A DNA stretch of 64,000 nucleotides, from positions 673,001 to 737,000 of the forward strand of contig NZ_CP073721.1 in the NCBI RefSeq assembly GCF_025264685.1, read 5' to 3'. Position 1 is the stretch's first letter. Every line of letters begins with the position of its first letter. The translations under genes and the position numbers were made by a program. This DNA comes from Dactylosporangium roseum (GTDB lineage Bacteria; Actinomycetota; Actinomycetes; Mycobacteriales; Micromonosporaceae). Below the pieces are notes generated by a model, which searched no databases, was not told the DNA's origin, and worked only from the letters and a program-made list of their open reading frames with translations. Of this stretch, positions 44,915 to 53,452 are shown piece by piece.

Positions 44915-46219
44915 TCAGGCCGGCAGGATCGCGGTCAGCCTGGTCCCGCCGTCGACGGGGCTCGTCAGGCTCAGCTCACCGCCGGCGGCCTTGATCCGGT
45001 CGGTCAGGCCGCGCAGGCCGTGGCCCTTGGCCAGGCTCGCTCCGCCTATGCCGTCGTCCTCGACCGTGACCAGCATGCCGTACGCCGAGCGCTGGAGCGT
45101 GACCTTGCACTCGGCCGCGTGGCTGTGCTTGGCCACGTTGGTCAGCGCCTCGGCCACCACGAAGTAGGCCGTGGTCTCGACACTCTCCGGCAGCCGGCCG
45201 ATCTCCGGCAGCTCCAGGTCGACCGGCACCGTCGACCGGCCCGCCAGCGCGGTGAGCGCGGCCCGCAGGCCTCGGTCCACCAGGATCGGCGGGGCGATAC
45301 CCCGGGACAGGGACCGCAGCTCCTCCAGCGTGTCCCTGGTCTGGCTCAGCGCCTCGGCCACCGTCGCGCGGGCCGCCGTCGGGTCGGTCTCGAACTGCAG
45401 GTCGGCGCGGCCCAGGTCCATGGCCAGCCGGACCAGCCGCTGCTGCGGGCCGTCGTGGATGTCCCGTTCCAGCCGCCGCAGCGCCGTCGTCTCGGCCGAC
45501 ACGGCGGCCTCCTTCTGCGCGCGGGCCGCGTCGCGGCTCGCCTCCGCCGCGGCCACCCGCTCGCGCAACTCGGCGACGCCGCTGAGCAGTGCCCGGGCGA
45601 ACTGCGCCTCCAGCAGGGCGGCGCCGCGCACGACCGGCATCAGCGTGAGTGCGAAGAAGACGCCCAGTCCGGTGTAGAAGATGAGCCGGGTGCCGGTGCC
45701 CGAGCCGAGCCTGAGCAGCTCCGGCAGGTCGGTGTTGTTCGGCCCGCGGGGGATCGACCAGTCCCACAGGGGCACGGTCAAGCCGCCGATCGCGCCGGCC
45801 CACCAGACCACCACGAAGCAGAAGGCGATCGTGCTCGGGATGAACCGGACGATGCCGTGCAGCAGGTCCATCCAGGACTGGCCGTCCCCGAGCGGCACGA
45901 GGGTCCGGCGCCAGAAGCCCGCTCCGGGTTCCGCCTTCCGGTAGTACGGATGTGGCAACCGCGTCCGTAGGACCGGCCCGACGCGGGCGCGTTCCACGGT
46001 GGCGAAGCCCCGTGCCTGGAACAGCGTGGCCATCAGGATCGGGAAGCCGACGACCAGCACCAGCAGCCCCAGGCCGACCGCGAAGCCCGTGAGGAACAGG
46101 ACGACGGTGATGATGCCCAGGGGGAACCCGAGAAGGACGTACTGCGTGTCGACGCCGAGCTGGCGGAAGACGCGGGAGATCCGGCCGTGGCCGAGGGCGG
46201 GGGAGATGGTCGTCGTCAT
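44915..46219 (-). CDS. NarL-family sensor histidine kinase with putative sensor domain
   Basis: A 434-residue kinase: N-terminal membrane sensor (paired helices about residues 27-68 and 125-200, resembling the Pfam 'putative sensor' domain), coiled coil, HisKA_3 with RRLERDIHDGPQQRL (His255), and an HATPase with VAEALTNVAKHSHA and VEDDGIGGA. ATG 46219 follows TAGCGT by 7 nt; the longer frame to 46288 is not supported. Signal unknown, probably envelope stress. Confidence 0.88.
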   Translation of the reverse strand: MTTTISPALGHGRISRVFRQLGVDTQYVLLGFPLGIITVVLFLTGFAVGLGLLVLVVGFPILMATLFQARGFATVERARVGPVLRTRLPHPYYRKAEPGAGFWRRTLVPLGDGQSWMDLLHGIVRFIPSTIAFCFVVVWWAGAIGGLTVPLWDWSIPRGPNNTDLPELLRLGSGTGTRLIFYTGLGVFFALTLMPVVRGAALLEAQFARALLSGVAELRERVAAAEASRDAARAQKEAAVSAETTALRRLERDIHDGPQQRLVRLAMDLGRADLQFETDPTAARATVAEALSQTRDTLEELRSLSRGIAPPILVDRGLRAALTALAGRSTVPVDLELPEIGRLPESVETTAYFVVAEALTNVAKHSHAAECKVTLQRSAYGMLVTVEDDGIGGASLAKGHGLRGLTDRIKAAGGELSLTSPVDGGTRLTAILPA

Positions 46220-46278
46220 GTCATCGACGCTAGGCATCGCACACCCCGCATCCCATCCCGTCGCCCGGCCACTTGCTG

Positions 46279-46294
46279 GTAGGGCCAACCCTAC
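46279..46294. promoter_or_regulatory. Inverted repeat upstream of the sensor kinase
   Basis: GTAGGG-CCAA-CCCTAC, a 6-bp inverted repeat 60-75 bp before the kinase start and about 45 bp before its -10. A likely operator for the cognate LuxR-type regulator, which bind such inverted repeats. Confidence 0.45.
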
Positions 46295-46520
46295 TGGAAA
46301 CGTGTAGGCTGGCTACCGGTTCTCATGCGAACGTGCGCGTCCGCGTGTCGGCGGGGCGAAATGCCTGAATTGTGGTGATACTAGCCACAGCGCTCGCCCG
46401 CTGTCGGACGCGTCCGAGGAAGGGGGCACCAGGTGCCGCGGGGGCGTTTCTCGCGTGCGTGGTCCACACGGGCGGGCGCTGACCTCGATGTGGTGAGCGC
46501 AGACGCTTCAAGATCGCGAT

Positions 46521-46538
46521 TTGTGCACGGCTTCACAA
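46521..46538. promoter_or_regulatory. Rex operator (ROP)
   Basis: TTGTGCACGGCTTCACAA matches the Rex consensus TTGTGAANNNNTTCACAA at all but one defined base. It lies 93 bp before the rex ATG and just upstream of TACTCT (46544-46549), a good -10, so Rex bound here would block transcription of rex-hemACD(B). In Streptomyces this operon is known to be Rex-autoregulated by the NADH/NAD+ ratio. Confidence 0.8.
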
Positions 46539-46630
46539 GCGCCTACTCTGTTGCAACGACGAACCCCGTTAGCACAGGCGGTCACCGCCATCGCCAGCGG
46601 CCTCGCATACCGTCGTCGTCACGGAGACTC

Positions 46631-47386
46631 ATGAGCCAGCAGCGCACCGGCCCAGCGGACGGACCGGACTTTCCGGACCTTCCGGAGGCGACCGTCGCCA
46701 GGCTTCCGGAATACCTGCGCGCCCTGCATCACCTCGCGGAAGAGGGGCACGACACGGTTTCCTCGGAGGGTCTGGCCGCGGCCGCGGGCGTCAACTCCGC
46801 CAAGCTCCGCAAGGATCTGTCCCACCTCGGCCGTACCGGCACCCGGGGCGTCGGTTACGACGTCTCGCTCTTGATCGACCAGATCGAGCATGTGCTCGGC
46901 CTGACCCACCGCCGGGCCGTCGCGCTCGTAGGTGTGGGTAATCTCGGTCACGCCCTGGCCGGCTACGCGGGCTTCGGCAGCCGCGGTTTCCGCATCGCGG
47001 CGCTCTTCGACGCCGACCCGGGTCGGGTCGGCGAGCACATCAACGGCCTGGTCGTCCGGCACATCGACGACCTGCCCGAGGTGGTCGAGCAGGAGTCGAT
47101 CTCCATCGCGGTCATCGCGACCCCGGCACACGCCGCGCAGCACGTGACCGACCGGCTCGTCGCGGCCGGCGTCACCAGCGTCCTGAACTTCGCACCGTGT
47201 GTTTTGAACGTCCCCGAGGGCGTCGACGTGCGTAAGGTCGACCTGGCCATCGAACTGCAAATCCTGTCCTTCCACGAGCACCGCAAGTCGGCGCTGACCG
47301 CGCTGCCGCCGGTGCGGAAGCCCGGGCGGGTCGGCCAGGACCTACAACGAGCCAACCGGCTCGGCGGGGAGGCGGTGGGGTCGTGA
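46631..47386 (+). CDS. rex: Redox-sensing transcriptional repressor Rex
   Basis: A 251-residue Rex: winged-helix domain with LPEYLRALHHL and SAKLRKDLSHLGRTGTRGVG, Rossmann NAD(H)-binding domain with ALVGVGNLGHALAGY, and C-terminal domain-swapped helix (LQILSFHEHRKSALT). Releases DNA when NADH is high. The frame is open upstream to 46433, across the operator, so ATG 46631 is the start. GTGA overlap with hemA. Confidence 0.95.
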   Translation: MSQQRTGPADGPDFPDLPEATVARLPEYLRALHHLAEEGHDTVSSEGLAAAAGVNSAKLRKDLSHLGRTGTRGVGYDVSLLIDQIEHVLGLTHRRAVALVGVGNLGHALAGYAGFGSRGFRIAALFDADPGRVGEHINGLVVRHIDDLPEVVEQESISIAVIATPAHAAQHVTDRLVAAGVTSVLNFAPCVLNVPEGVDVRKVDLAIELQILSFHEHRKSALTALPPVRKPGRVGQDLQRANRLGGEAVGS

Positions 47387-48669
47387 ACCTGCTGGTTGTC
47401 GGAATGTCACACCGGACCGCCGGCATGTCGCTGCTGGAGCAGGTCGCCCTGACCGGCGACGAGGCGGCGGACGTGCTCGCCGAGCTGGTCGCGCAGCCCT
47501 ACGTCGACGAGGCCGTGATCCTCTCGACGTGCAACCGCGTCGAGGTCTACGCGGCGGTCAGTGCCTTCCACGGCGGTCTCGCCGACATCGGCGGCGTTCT
47601 CGCCAGCCGGACCGGCCGGCCGGTCCACGAGATCGCGGCGCAGTTCTACGTCCACTACGAGATCGACGCCGTCCGGCACGCCTTCCGGGTCGCCTCCGGG
47701 CTCGACTCGATGGTCGTCGGTGAGGCGCAGATCCTCGGCCAGCTCCGCGACGCCTACGGCGTGGCCGGCGAGCAGGGCACCGCCGGGCGGCTGCTGCACG
47801 AGCTGATGCAGCAGGCCCTCCGGGTCGGCAAGCGGGTGCACGCCGAGACCGGCATCGACCGGGCCGGGCAGAGTGTCGTCAGCGCCGCCCTCGCGTACGG
47901 GCAAGGCGTCACCGGGTCGATCGAGCACCGCCCGGCGCTGGTCATCGGGGCCGGCGCGATGGGCGCCCTCTCGCTCGCGACGCTCAAGCGCTCCGGCGCC
48001 GGCCCGCTGTTCGTCACCAACCGCAGCCACGCCCGCGCCGAGCGCCTTGCCGAGCTGCACGGTGCCACGGCGGTGCCGTTCGCGGAGCTGCCGTCCCTGC
48101 TCGAGCGGGTCGACGTCGTCGTGAGCGCGACCGCTTCGCCCGAGCCGGTGCTCGACGCGGCCCTGGTGGCCGGGGCCGGGCGCGCATTGCTGCTGCTCGA
48201 CCTGGCGCTGCCGCGCGACGTCGCAGCCGGCGTCGGTGACCTGCCCGACGTCACGCTGGTCGACATCGAGCTGCTGTCCGAGTCGCTGTCCACCACCGCC
48301 GACGCGGAGGAGCGGGCCGCCGAGGACATCGTCGTCGCCGAGGTCGAGACCTTCCTGACCTGGCTGCGCGGCGCCGACGTCGCGCCGACGGTCGCCGCGC
48401 TGCGGGCGCGTGCCGACGAGGTCGTGGGTGCGGAGTTGCGCCGGCTGGCCCAGCGCTGCCCCGAGATGACCGATGAGCACCGGGCCGAAGTGGCACACAG
48501 CATTCACCGGATCGTCCAGCGTCTGCTGCACCAACCGACGGTTCGTGTGCGGCAGTTGGCCGCCGCGCCCGGTGGTGAGGCCTATGCTCAGGCGCTGCGC
48601 GAGCTGTTCGACCTGCGGCTCCCGACATCCGAGATCGACCCCGCGGCGGCTGGGGAGGTGCACCCGTGA
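47383..48669 (+). CDS. hemA: Glutamyl-tRNA reductase
   Basis: A 428-residue GluTR, first enzyme of the C5 pathway to 5-aminolevulinate. Catalytic Cys50 in LSTCNRVEVY, SGLDSMVVGEAQILGQ, Rossmann ALVIGAGAMGALS, helical dimerisation tail. GTG 47383 overlaps the rex stop and the 3' end overlaps hemC, so the operon is tightly coupled. Confidence 0.96.
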   Translation: MNLLVVGMSHRTAGMSLLEQVALTGDEAADVLAELVAQPYVDEAVILSTCNRVEVYAAVSAFHGGLADIGGVLASRTGRPVHEIAAQFYVHYEIDAVRHAFRVASGLDSMVVGEAQILGQLRDAYGVAGEQGTAGRLLHELMQQALRVGKRVHAETGIDRAGQSVVSAALAYGQGVTGSIEHRPALVIGAGAMGALSLATLKRSGAGPLFVTNRSHARAERLAELHGATAVPFAELPSLLERVDVVVSATASPEPVLDAALVAGAGRALLLLDLALPRDVAAGVGDLPDVTLVDIELLSESLSTTADAEERAAEDIVVAEVETFLTWLRGADVAPTVAALRARADEVVGAELRRLAQRCPEMTDEHRAEVAHSIHRIVQRLLHQPTVRVRQLAAAPGGEAYAQALRELFDLRLPTSEIDPAAAGEVHP

Positions 48670-49595
48670 CACTCAGGCTCGGAACCCGGGGCAGCGCGCT
48701 CGCGATGGCCCAGTCGAACACGGTGGCCGAGGCCGTGCGGCAACGCACGGGGCGTCCGGTCGAACTGGTGGAGATCGTGACGCCGGGTGACCGGTCGAGC
48801 GCTCCCATTCAGCGGCTCGGCGTGGGCGTGTTCGTCTCCGCGCTGCGTGACGCCCTGCTGGCCAACGAGATCGACTTCGCCGTCCACTCGTACAAGGACC
48901 TGCCGACCGCACCCGCCAAGGGCCTCGTGGTGGCCGCCGTCCCCCAGCGGGAGGACCCGCGCGACGCGCTCGTGGCCCGTGCCGGCATGACGCTCAACGA
49001 GCTGCCCGAGGGTGCCCGCATCGGCACCGGTGCCCTGCGGCGGATCGCGCAGCTCAACGCCCTCGGTCGGCGGCTGCGGCCCGAACCGGTGCGGGGTAAC
49101 GTTGATTCACGGCTCCGCAAGCTCGCCGAAGGGCAGTTCGACGCCATCGTCCTGGCCCGTGCCGGGATGGCCCGGCTCGGACGGGCCGCGGAGGCGACCG
49201 AGGTCCTCGACCCGCTGTTGATGTTGCCCGCTCCCGCGCAGGGCGCACTGGCGGTCGAGTGCCGTGAGGACGATGTCGAGCTGCGCAAGCTCCTCAGCGC
49301 GCTCGACGACGAAGACACCCGTGCGGCGATCACCGCCGAGCGGGCGCTGTTGGCCGAGCTCGAGGCGGGCTGTTCCGCCCCGATCGCGGCACTGGCCGAA
49401 GTCGCCGAGGGCGACGAGGGGCCGGAGATTTATCTGCGCGGTGCTGTGTTCAGCCCGGACGGCGGCTTCGCCCTCCGGCTCTCGCGCACCGGAACGCTCG
49501 CCGACGCCGCGGAGGTGGGCCGAGCCCTGGCCCGCGACCTGCGCGAAGAAGGCGCCGACAACGCACTGGGAGTGCAGCATGACCCGCACCCGTAA
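48666..49595 (+). CDS. hemC: Porphobilinogen deaminase (hydroxymethylbilane synthase)
   Basis: A 309-residue enzyme polymerising four porphobilinogens. Seen: LGTRGSALAMAQ, VHSYKDLPT, GTGALRRIAQL, and Cys236 in LEAGCSAPIA, the attachment site of the dipyrromethane cofactor. ATG/GTG-type overlap with hemA (start 48666) and a 17-bp overlap with hemD. Confidence 0.96.
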   Translation: MTLRLGTRGSALAMAQSNTVAEAVRQRTGRPVELVEIVTPGDRSSAPIQRLGVGVFVSALRDALLANEIDFAVHSYKDLPTAPAKGLVVAAVPQREDPRDALVARAGMTLNELPEGARIGTGALRRIAQLNALGRRLRPEPVRGNVDSRLRKLAEGQFDAIVLARAGMARLGRAAEATEVLDPLLMLPAPAQGALAVECREDDVELRKLLSALDDEDTRAAITAERALLAELEAGCSAPIAALAEVAEGDEGPEIYLRGAVFSPDGGFALRLSRTGTLADAAEVGRALARDLREEGADNALGVQHDPHP

Positions 49596-51162
49596 GGGCA
49601 GCACCGGCCGGATCGCCTTCGTCGGGGCCGGCCCCGGCGATCCAGGCCTGCTGACGCGTCGCGCCCACGAGGCGCTGGTGACCGCCGACCACATCGTCTA
49701 CGACCGCAACGTCCCCGAATCGCTGCTCGGCGTGATCCGCGCCGAGGCCGACCCGGAGGCCCAGTTCAGCCCGGCCGAGGGTGCGCCCGGCGACGTGGCC
49801 AAGGTGCTGCTGTCCGCGGCCCGGTCCGGGCTGCGCGCCGTCCACCTGGTCGGCGGCGACCCGCTGGCGCACGACACGGTGCTCAAAGAGGTGCAGGCCG
49901 TCGCCCGCACCGCGGTGCCGTTCGAGGTCGTGCCCGGCATCGGCCAGGCCGCCGGTGTCGCCACCTACGCCGGTGTGCCGCTGCCCGGCGTCCGGGTCAC
50001 CGCCGACGTCGACGACGTGCACTCGGTCGACTTCGAGGCCATCGCCGCCGCCGTCGCGCGCGGCTCGGCGGCGCTCGCGGTCGACGCGGGCGACCTCGCC
50101 GCGGTCCGCGACGGCCTGCTGGCCGCCGGCATCGATCCCAACACGCCGATCTCGGTCACCGGCGACGGCACGGGCGAGACGCAGTACAGCTCCGCCTCCA
50201 CCGTCGACAGCATGGTCGCCGCGGCCCTCGGCTTCGCCGGCCGGGTGGTGCTCTGCCTGGGCTCCGGCGTCTCGCAACGGGAGAAGCTCGGCTGGTGGGA
50301 GAACCGGCCGCTCTACGGCTGGAAGGTCCTGGTGCCGCGGACCAAGGAGCAGGCCGGTGCGATGAGCGAGCGGCTGCGGGCCTACGGTGCGATCCCGTGC
50401 GAGGTGCCGACCATCGCGGTCGAGCCGCCGCGCACCCCGGCGCAGATGGAGCGGGCGATCAAGGGTCTGGTCGACGGCCGGTACGCCTGGACCGTCTTCA
50501 CCTCCGTCAACGCTGTCCGCGCCGTGTGGGAGAAATTCGCCGAGCACGGCCTCGACGCGCGCCACTTCGGCGGGGTCAAGGTCGCCTGCATCGGCGAGGC
50601 AACGGCCGAGGCCGTGCGTGGCTTCGGCATCGTGCCCGAGCTGGTGCCGGCCGGCGAGCAGTCGTCGGAGGGCCTGCTGGCCGAGTTCTCGCCGCACGAC
50701 GAGATCCTCGACCCGGTCGGCCGGGTGCTGCTGCCCCGCGCCGACATCGCGACCGAGACGCTCGCCGCGGGCCTCACCGAGCTCGGCTGGGAGGTCGACG
50801 ACGTGACGGCCTACCGGACCGTGCGCGCCGCGCCGCCGCCCGCCGAGATCCGTGACGCCATCAAGTCCGGTGGCTTCGACGCGGTCCTCTTCACCTCGTC
50901 GTCCACCGTTCGCAACCTGGTCGGCATCGCCGGCAAGCCGCACGCTCGCACGGTCGTCGCGGTGATCGGGCCGAAGACGGCCGACACGGCCGTCGAGTTC
51001 GGCCTGCGCGTCGACGTGCAGCCGCCGCACGCCTCGGTGACCGACCTGGTCGAGGCGCTCGCCGGCTACGCGGTCGAGCTGCGCGAGAAGCTCGCCGCGA
51101 TGCCCGCGAAACAGCGTCGCGGCTCCAAGGTGCAGGGCCCGACTGCCCTGCGGTTCCGCTAG
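49579..51162 (+). CDS. hemD: Bifunctional uroporphyrinogen-III methyltransferase-like/uroporphyrinogen-III synthase fusion
   Basis: A 527-residue fusion. Residues 10-240 are a SUMT (CobA/CysG)-like domain with FVGAGPGDPGLLTRRAHEAL and VVPGIGQAAGVATYAGVPLP; the usual GGDPF-type loop reads GGDPLAHDTVLKEV, a diverged form that may be inactive. Residues 260-505 are the HemD synthase (LVPRTKEQAGAMSERLRAYG, FTSVNAV, VLFTSSSTVRNLV) closing uroporphyrinogen III. ATG 49579 lies inside the end of hemC. Confidence 0.92.
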   Translation: MTRTRKGSTGRIAFVGAGPGDPGLLTRRAHEALVTADHIVYDRNVPESLLGVIRAEADPEAQFSPAEGAPGDVAKVLLSAARSGLRAVHLVGGDPLAHDTVLKEVQAVARTAVPFEVVPGIGQAAGVATYAGVPLPGVRVTADVDDVHSVDFEAIAAAVARGSAALAVDAGDLAAVRDGLLAAGIDPNTPISVTGDGTGETQYSSASTVDSMVAAALGFAGRVVLCLGSGVSQREKLGWWENRPLYGWKVLVPRTKEQAGAMSERLRAYGAIPCEVPTIAVEPPRTPAQMERAIKGLVDGRYAWTVFTSVNAVRAVWEKFAEHGLDARHFGGVKVACIGEATAEAVRGFGIVPELVPAGEQSSEGLLAEFSPHDEILDPVGRVLLPRADIATETLAAGLTELGWEVDDVTAYRTVRAAPPPAEIRDAIKSGGFDAVLFTSSSTVRNLVGIAGKPHARTVVAVIGPKTADTAVEFGLRVDVQPPHASVTDLVEALAGYAVELREKLAAMPAKQRRGSKVQGPTALRFR

Positions 51163-51177
51163 AGGGGGTCATGCCCT

Positions 51178-52158
51178 ATGGGGTTCCCTGAGGTACGTCC
51201 GCGCCGTCTCCGGCGCACGCCGGCCATGCGCCGGCTGGTGTCGGAGACGCACGTCCAGCCGTCCAACCTGATTCTGCCGATGTTCGTGAAGGAGGGGCTG
51301 ACCGAGCCGCGGCCGATCACGTCGCTGCCCGGAGTGGTCCAGCACTCCCGCGAGTCGGTGCGCAAGGCCGCCGCCGAGGCGGTCAGCGAGGGTGTCGGCG
51401 GCATCATGCTCTTCGGCGTGCCGGAGCGCCGCGACGAGACGGGCTCCGGCGGCATCGATCCCGACGGGATCCTCAACGTCGCCATCCGCGACGTGGTCGC
51501 CGAGGTCGGCGACGCCACCGTGGTCATGAGCGACCTCTGTCTGGACGAGTTCACCGCACACGGGCACTGCGGCCTGCTGGCCGACGACGGTTCGGTCGAC
51601 AACGACGCCACGCTCAGGCAGTACGAGCTGATGGCCCTGGCCCAGGCCGAGGCCGGCGCCCACGTGCTCGGCCCGTCCGGGATGATGGACGGCCAGGTCG
51701 GGGTGGTCCGGCGGGCGCTCGACAAGGCCGGGCACACCGACGTGGCGCTGCTCGCCTACGCGGTGAAGTACGCGAGCGCCTTCTACGGACCGTTCCGCGA
51801 GGCCGTCGAGTCGGCGCTCGTCGGTGACCGCAAGACCTACCAGCAGGACCCGGCCAACGTGCGGGAGGCCCTGCGCGAGGTCGCCCTCGACGTCGAGGAG
51901 GGCGCCGACATGATCATGGTCAAGCCGGCGCTGCCGTATCTCGACGTGCTGGCCCGTGTCGCCGAGATGGTCGACGTGCCGGTCGCCGCCTACCAGGTCT
52001 CCGGCGAATACGCGATGGTCGAGGCGGCCGTCGCCAACGGCTGGCTGGAACGCGACCGGGCCGTCCTGGAGACGCTCACCTCCATCCGCCGGGCCGGCGC
52101 CCAGTTGATCCTCACGTACTGGGCGAGTGACGCGGCTCGCCTGCTGCGCCGCCTGTAG
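51178..52158 (+). CDS. hemB: Delta-aminolevulinic acid dehydratase (porphobilinogen synthase)
   Basis: A 326-residue ALAD: Schiff-base lysines Lys197 ([12 protein letters not shown]) and Lys249 ([10 protein letters not shown]). The metal loop reads [17 protein letters not shown]: two cysteines remain but the middle one of the zinc triad is Asp, suggesting a mixed or magnesium-dependent type. ATG 51178 follows GAGGGGG. Last gene of the rex-hem operon, 15 bp after hemD. Confidence 0.96.
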   Translation: MGFPEVRPRRLRRTPAMRRLVSETHVQPSNLILPMFVKEGLTEPRPITSLPGVVQHSRESVRKAAAEAVSEGVGGIMLFGVPERRDETGSGGIDPDGILNVAIRDVVAEVGDATVVMSDLCLDEFTAHGHCGLLADDGSVDNDATLRQYELMALAQAEAGAHVLGPSGMMDGQVGVVRRALDKAGHTDVALLAYAVKYASAFYGPFREAVESALVGDRKTYQQDPANVREALREVALDVEEGADMIMVKPALPYLDVLARVAEMVDVPVAAYQVSGEYAMVEAAVANGWLERDRAVLETLTSIRRAGAQLILTYWASDAARLLRRL

Positions 52159-52184
52159 CCCGCTCCTCCGGTCCCTCTCTTACG

Positions 52185-52261
52185 CGTCGATCTTGCAGTT
52201 GTGGTGCCGAACAAATCGGGCATTCAGGGAGTGTCTCGGCACCACAACTGCAAGATCGACG
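52185..52261. repeat. Dispersed palindrome, copy 3 (26-bp perfect arms)
   Basis: Arms 52185-52210 and 52236-52261 are perfect reverse complements. Aligned at the GGTGCC boundary the loop is again 29 nt, and its reverse complement (GAGACACTCCCTGAATGCCC and on) is nearly the loop of copy 1, so this copy is in the opposite orientation. It lies between hemB and the exopolysaccharide operon; the remaining gap (52262-52410) holds no gene. Confidence 0.9.
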
Positions 52262-52410
52262 GGAAGTGGCGTCGGGGTGCTGGGGTGGAAATCGTTCTCC
52301 CTGGTCACGGGTGGGTTACGGGATCCATCGGGGGAAACTTTCGGCCGAGGTATGTGTCAGCAACACGACAGACGCCCGATTCGATGAGATAAACCCTCGT
52401 TGCCCCCATC

Positions 52411-53400
52411 GTGAGATGGCTCGTCACCGGAGGCGCCGGGTACATCGGCGCACACGTCGTCACCGCCCTCAGCGAGTCCGGCATCGAACCGGTCGTCGTC
52501 GACGACCTGTCGACCGGCCGCGCCGCGCGGCTGCCCTTCGGCGTGCCGCTCGTGCGCGCCGACGTCCGCGACGCCGCGGTGATGCGTGACCTGTTCCGCC
52601 GGCACCGGCCCGACGGCGTCATCCACCTCGCCGCCCGCAAGGACGTCGCCGAGTCGAACGCCTTTCCCCTGCGGTACTACCAGGACAACCTCGACGGCCT
52701 GCGCGCCGTGCTGGACGCGGTCGCCGCCTGCGGTACCGGATCCGTGCTCTTCTCCTCCAGTGCCGCCGTCTACGGCACCCCGCGCCGGTCGCCGGTCCGG
52801 GAGCAGGACCGCACCCAGCCGGAGAACGCGTACGGGCGGACCAAGCTGATCGGCGAATGGATGCTGCGCGACGCCGCCGCGAGCGGGGCCTTCCGGTGGG
52901 CCGCGCTGCGGTACTTCAACGTCGCCGGCGCGGGCGCGCCGCATCTGCGGGACCACGGCGGCACGAATCTGGTGCCCCGCCTGCTGCGGGCCGCCGCGCT
53001 GGGGATCCCGGCCACCGTCTACGGCACCGACTACCCGACCGCCGACGGCACCGCCGTCCGCGACTACGTCCACGTCGCCGACATCGCCGACGCACACGTC
53101 CGCGCCGCGCTCGCCCTGCACTCCGGCGAGCTGCGCGACGAGGTCCTCAACATCGGCCGCGGCGAGGGCACCTCGGTCCTCGAGATGATCGCCGCCGTCT
53201 CGCGGGCGCTGGGCCGCGCGCTGCCGTACGACGCGGCGCCCCGGCGGCCGGGTGATCCGGCCGCGGTCGTCGCGAGCCCCGCCCGGATCCTGGCCCGGCT
53301 CGGCTGGCGGACCCGCTTCGACCTCGACGCCATCGTGCGTAGCGCGGCCTTCGAACCGGTCGTGGAGGACGCCGTGGAAGCCGCCCTGAAAGCCGCGTGA
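52411..53400 (+). CDS. galE: UDP-glucose 4-epimerase
   Basis: A 329-residue extended SDR: VTGGAGYIGAHVV, FSSSAAVYGTP with catalytic Ser, YGRTKL (YxxxK), LRYFNVAGA and the C-terminal RPGDPA. It interconverts UDP-Glc/UDP-Gal and in this context probably UDP-GlcNAc/UDP-GalNAc, feeding the downstream glycosyltransferase, as PelX or fungal Uge3 does. GTG 52411 opens MRWLVTGG. First gene of the exopolysaccharide operon. Confidence 0.9.
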   Translation: MRWLVTGGAGYIGAHVVTALSESGIEPVVVDDLSTGRAARLPFGVPLVRADVRDAAVMRDLFRRHRPDGVIHLAARKDVAESNAFPLRYYQDNLDGLRAVLDAVAACGTGSVLFSSSAAVYGTPRRSPVREQDRTQPENAYGRTKLIGEWMLRDAAASGAFRWAALRYFNVAGAGAPHLRDHGGTNLVPRLLRAAALGIPATVYGTDYPTADGTAVRDYVHVADIADAHVRAALALHSGELRDEVLNIGRGEGTSVLEMIAAVSRALGRALPYDAAPRRPGDPAAVVASPARILARLGWRTRFDLDAIVRSAAFEPVVEDAVEAALKAA

Positions 53401-53452
53401 CAGCACCCGAAACGTGAAACGCCGCCCGACGTCCCCCCGAAGGAGCAGCACG

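Noticed and set aside
46433..46630. Longer Rex starting at 46433
   Set aside because: The extra 66 codons run through the Rex operator and -10, so they are promoter DNA.
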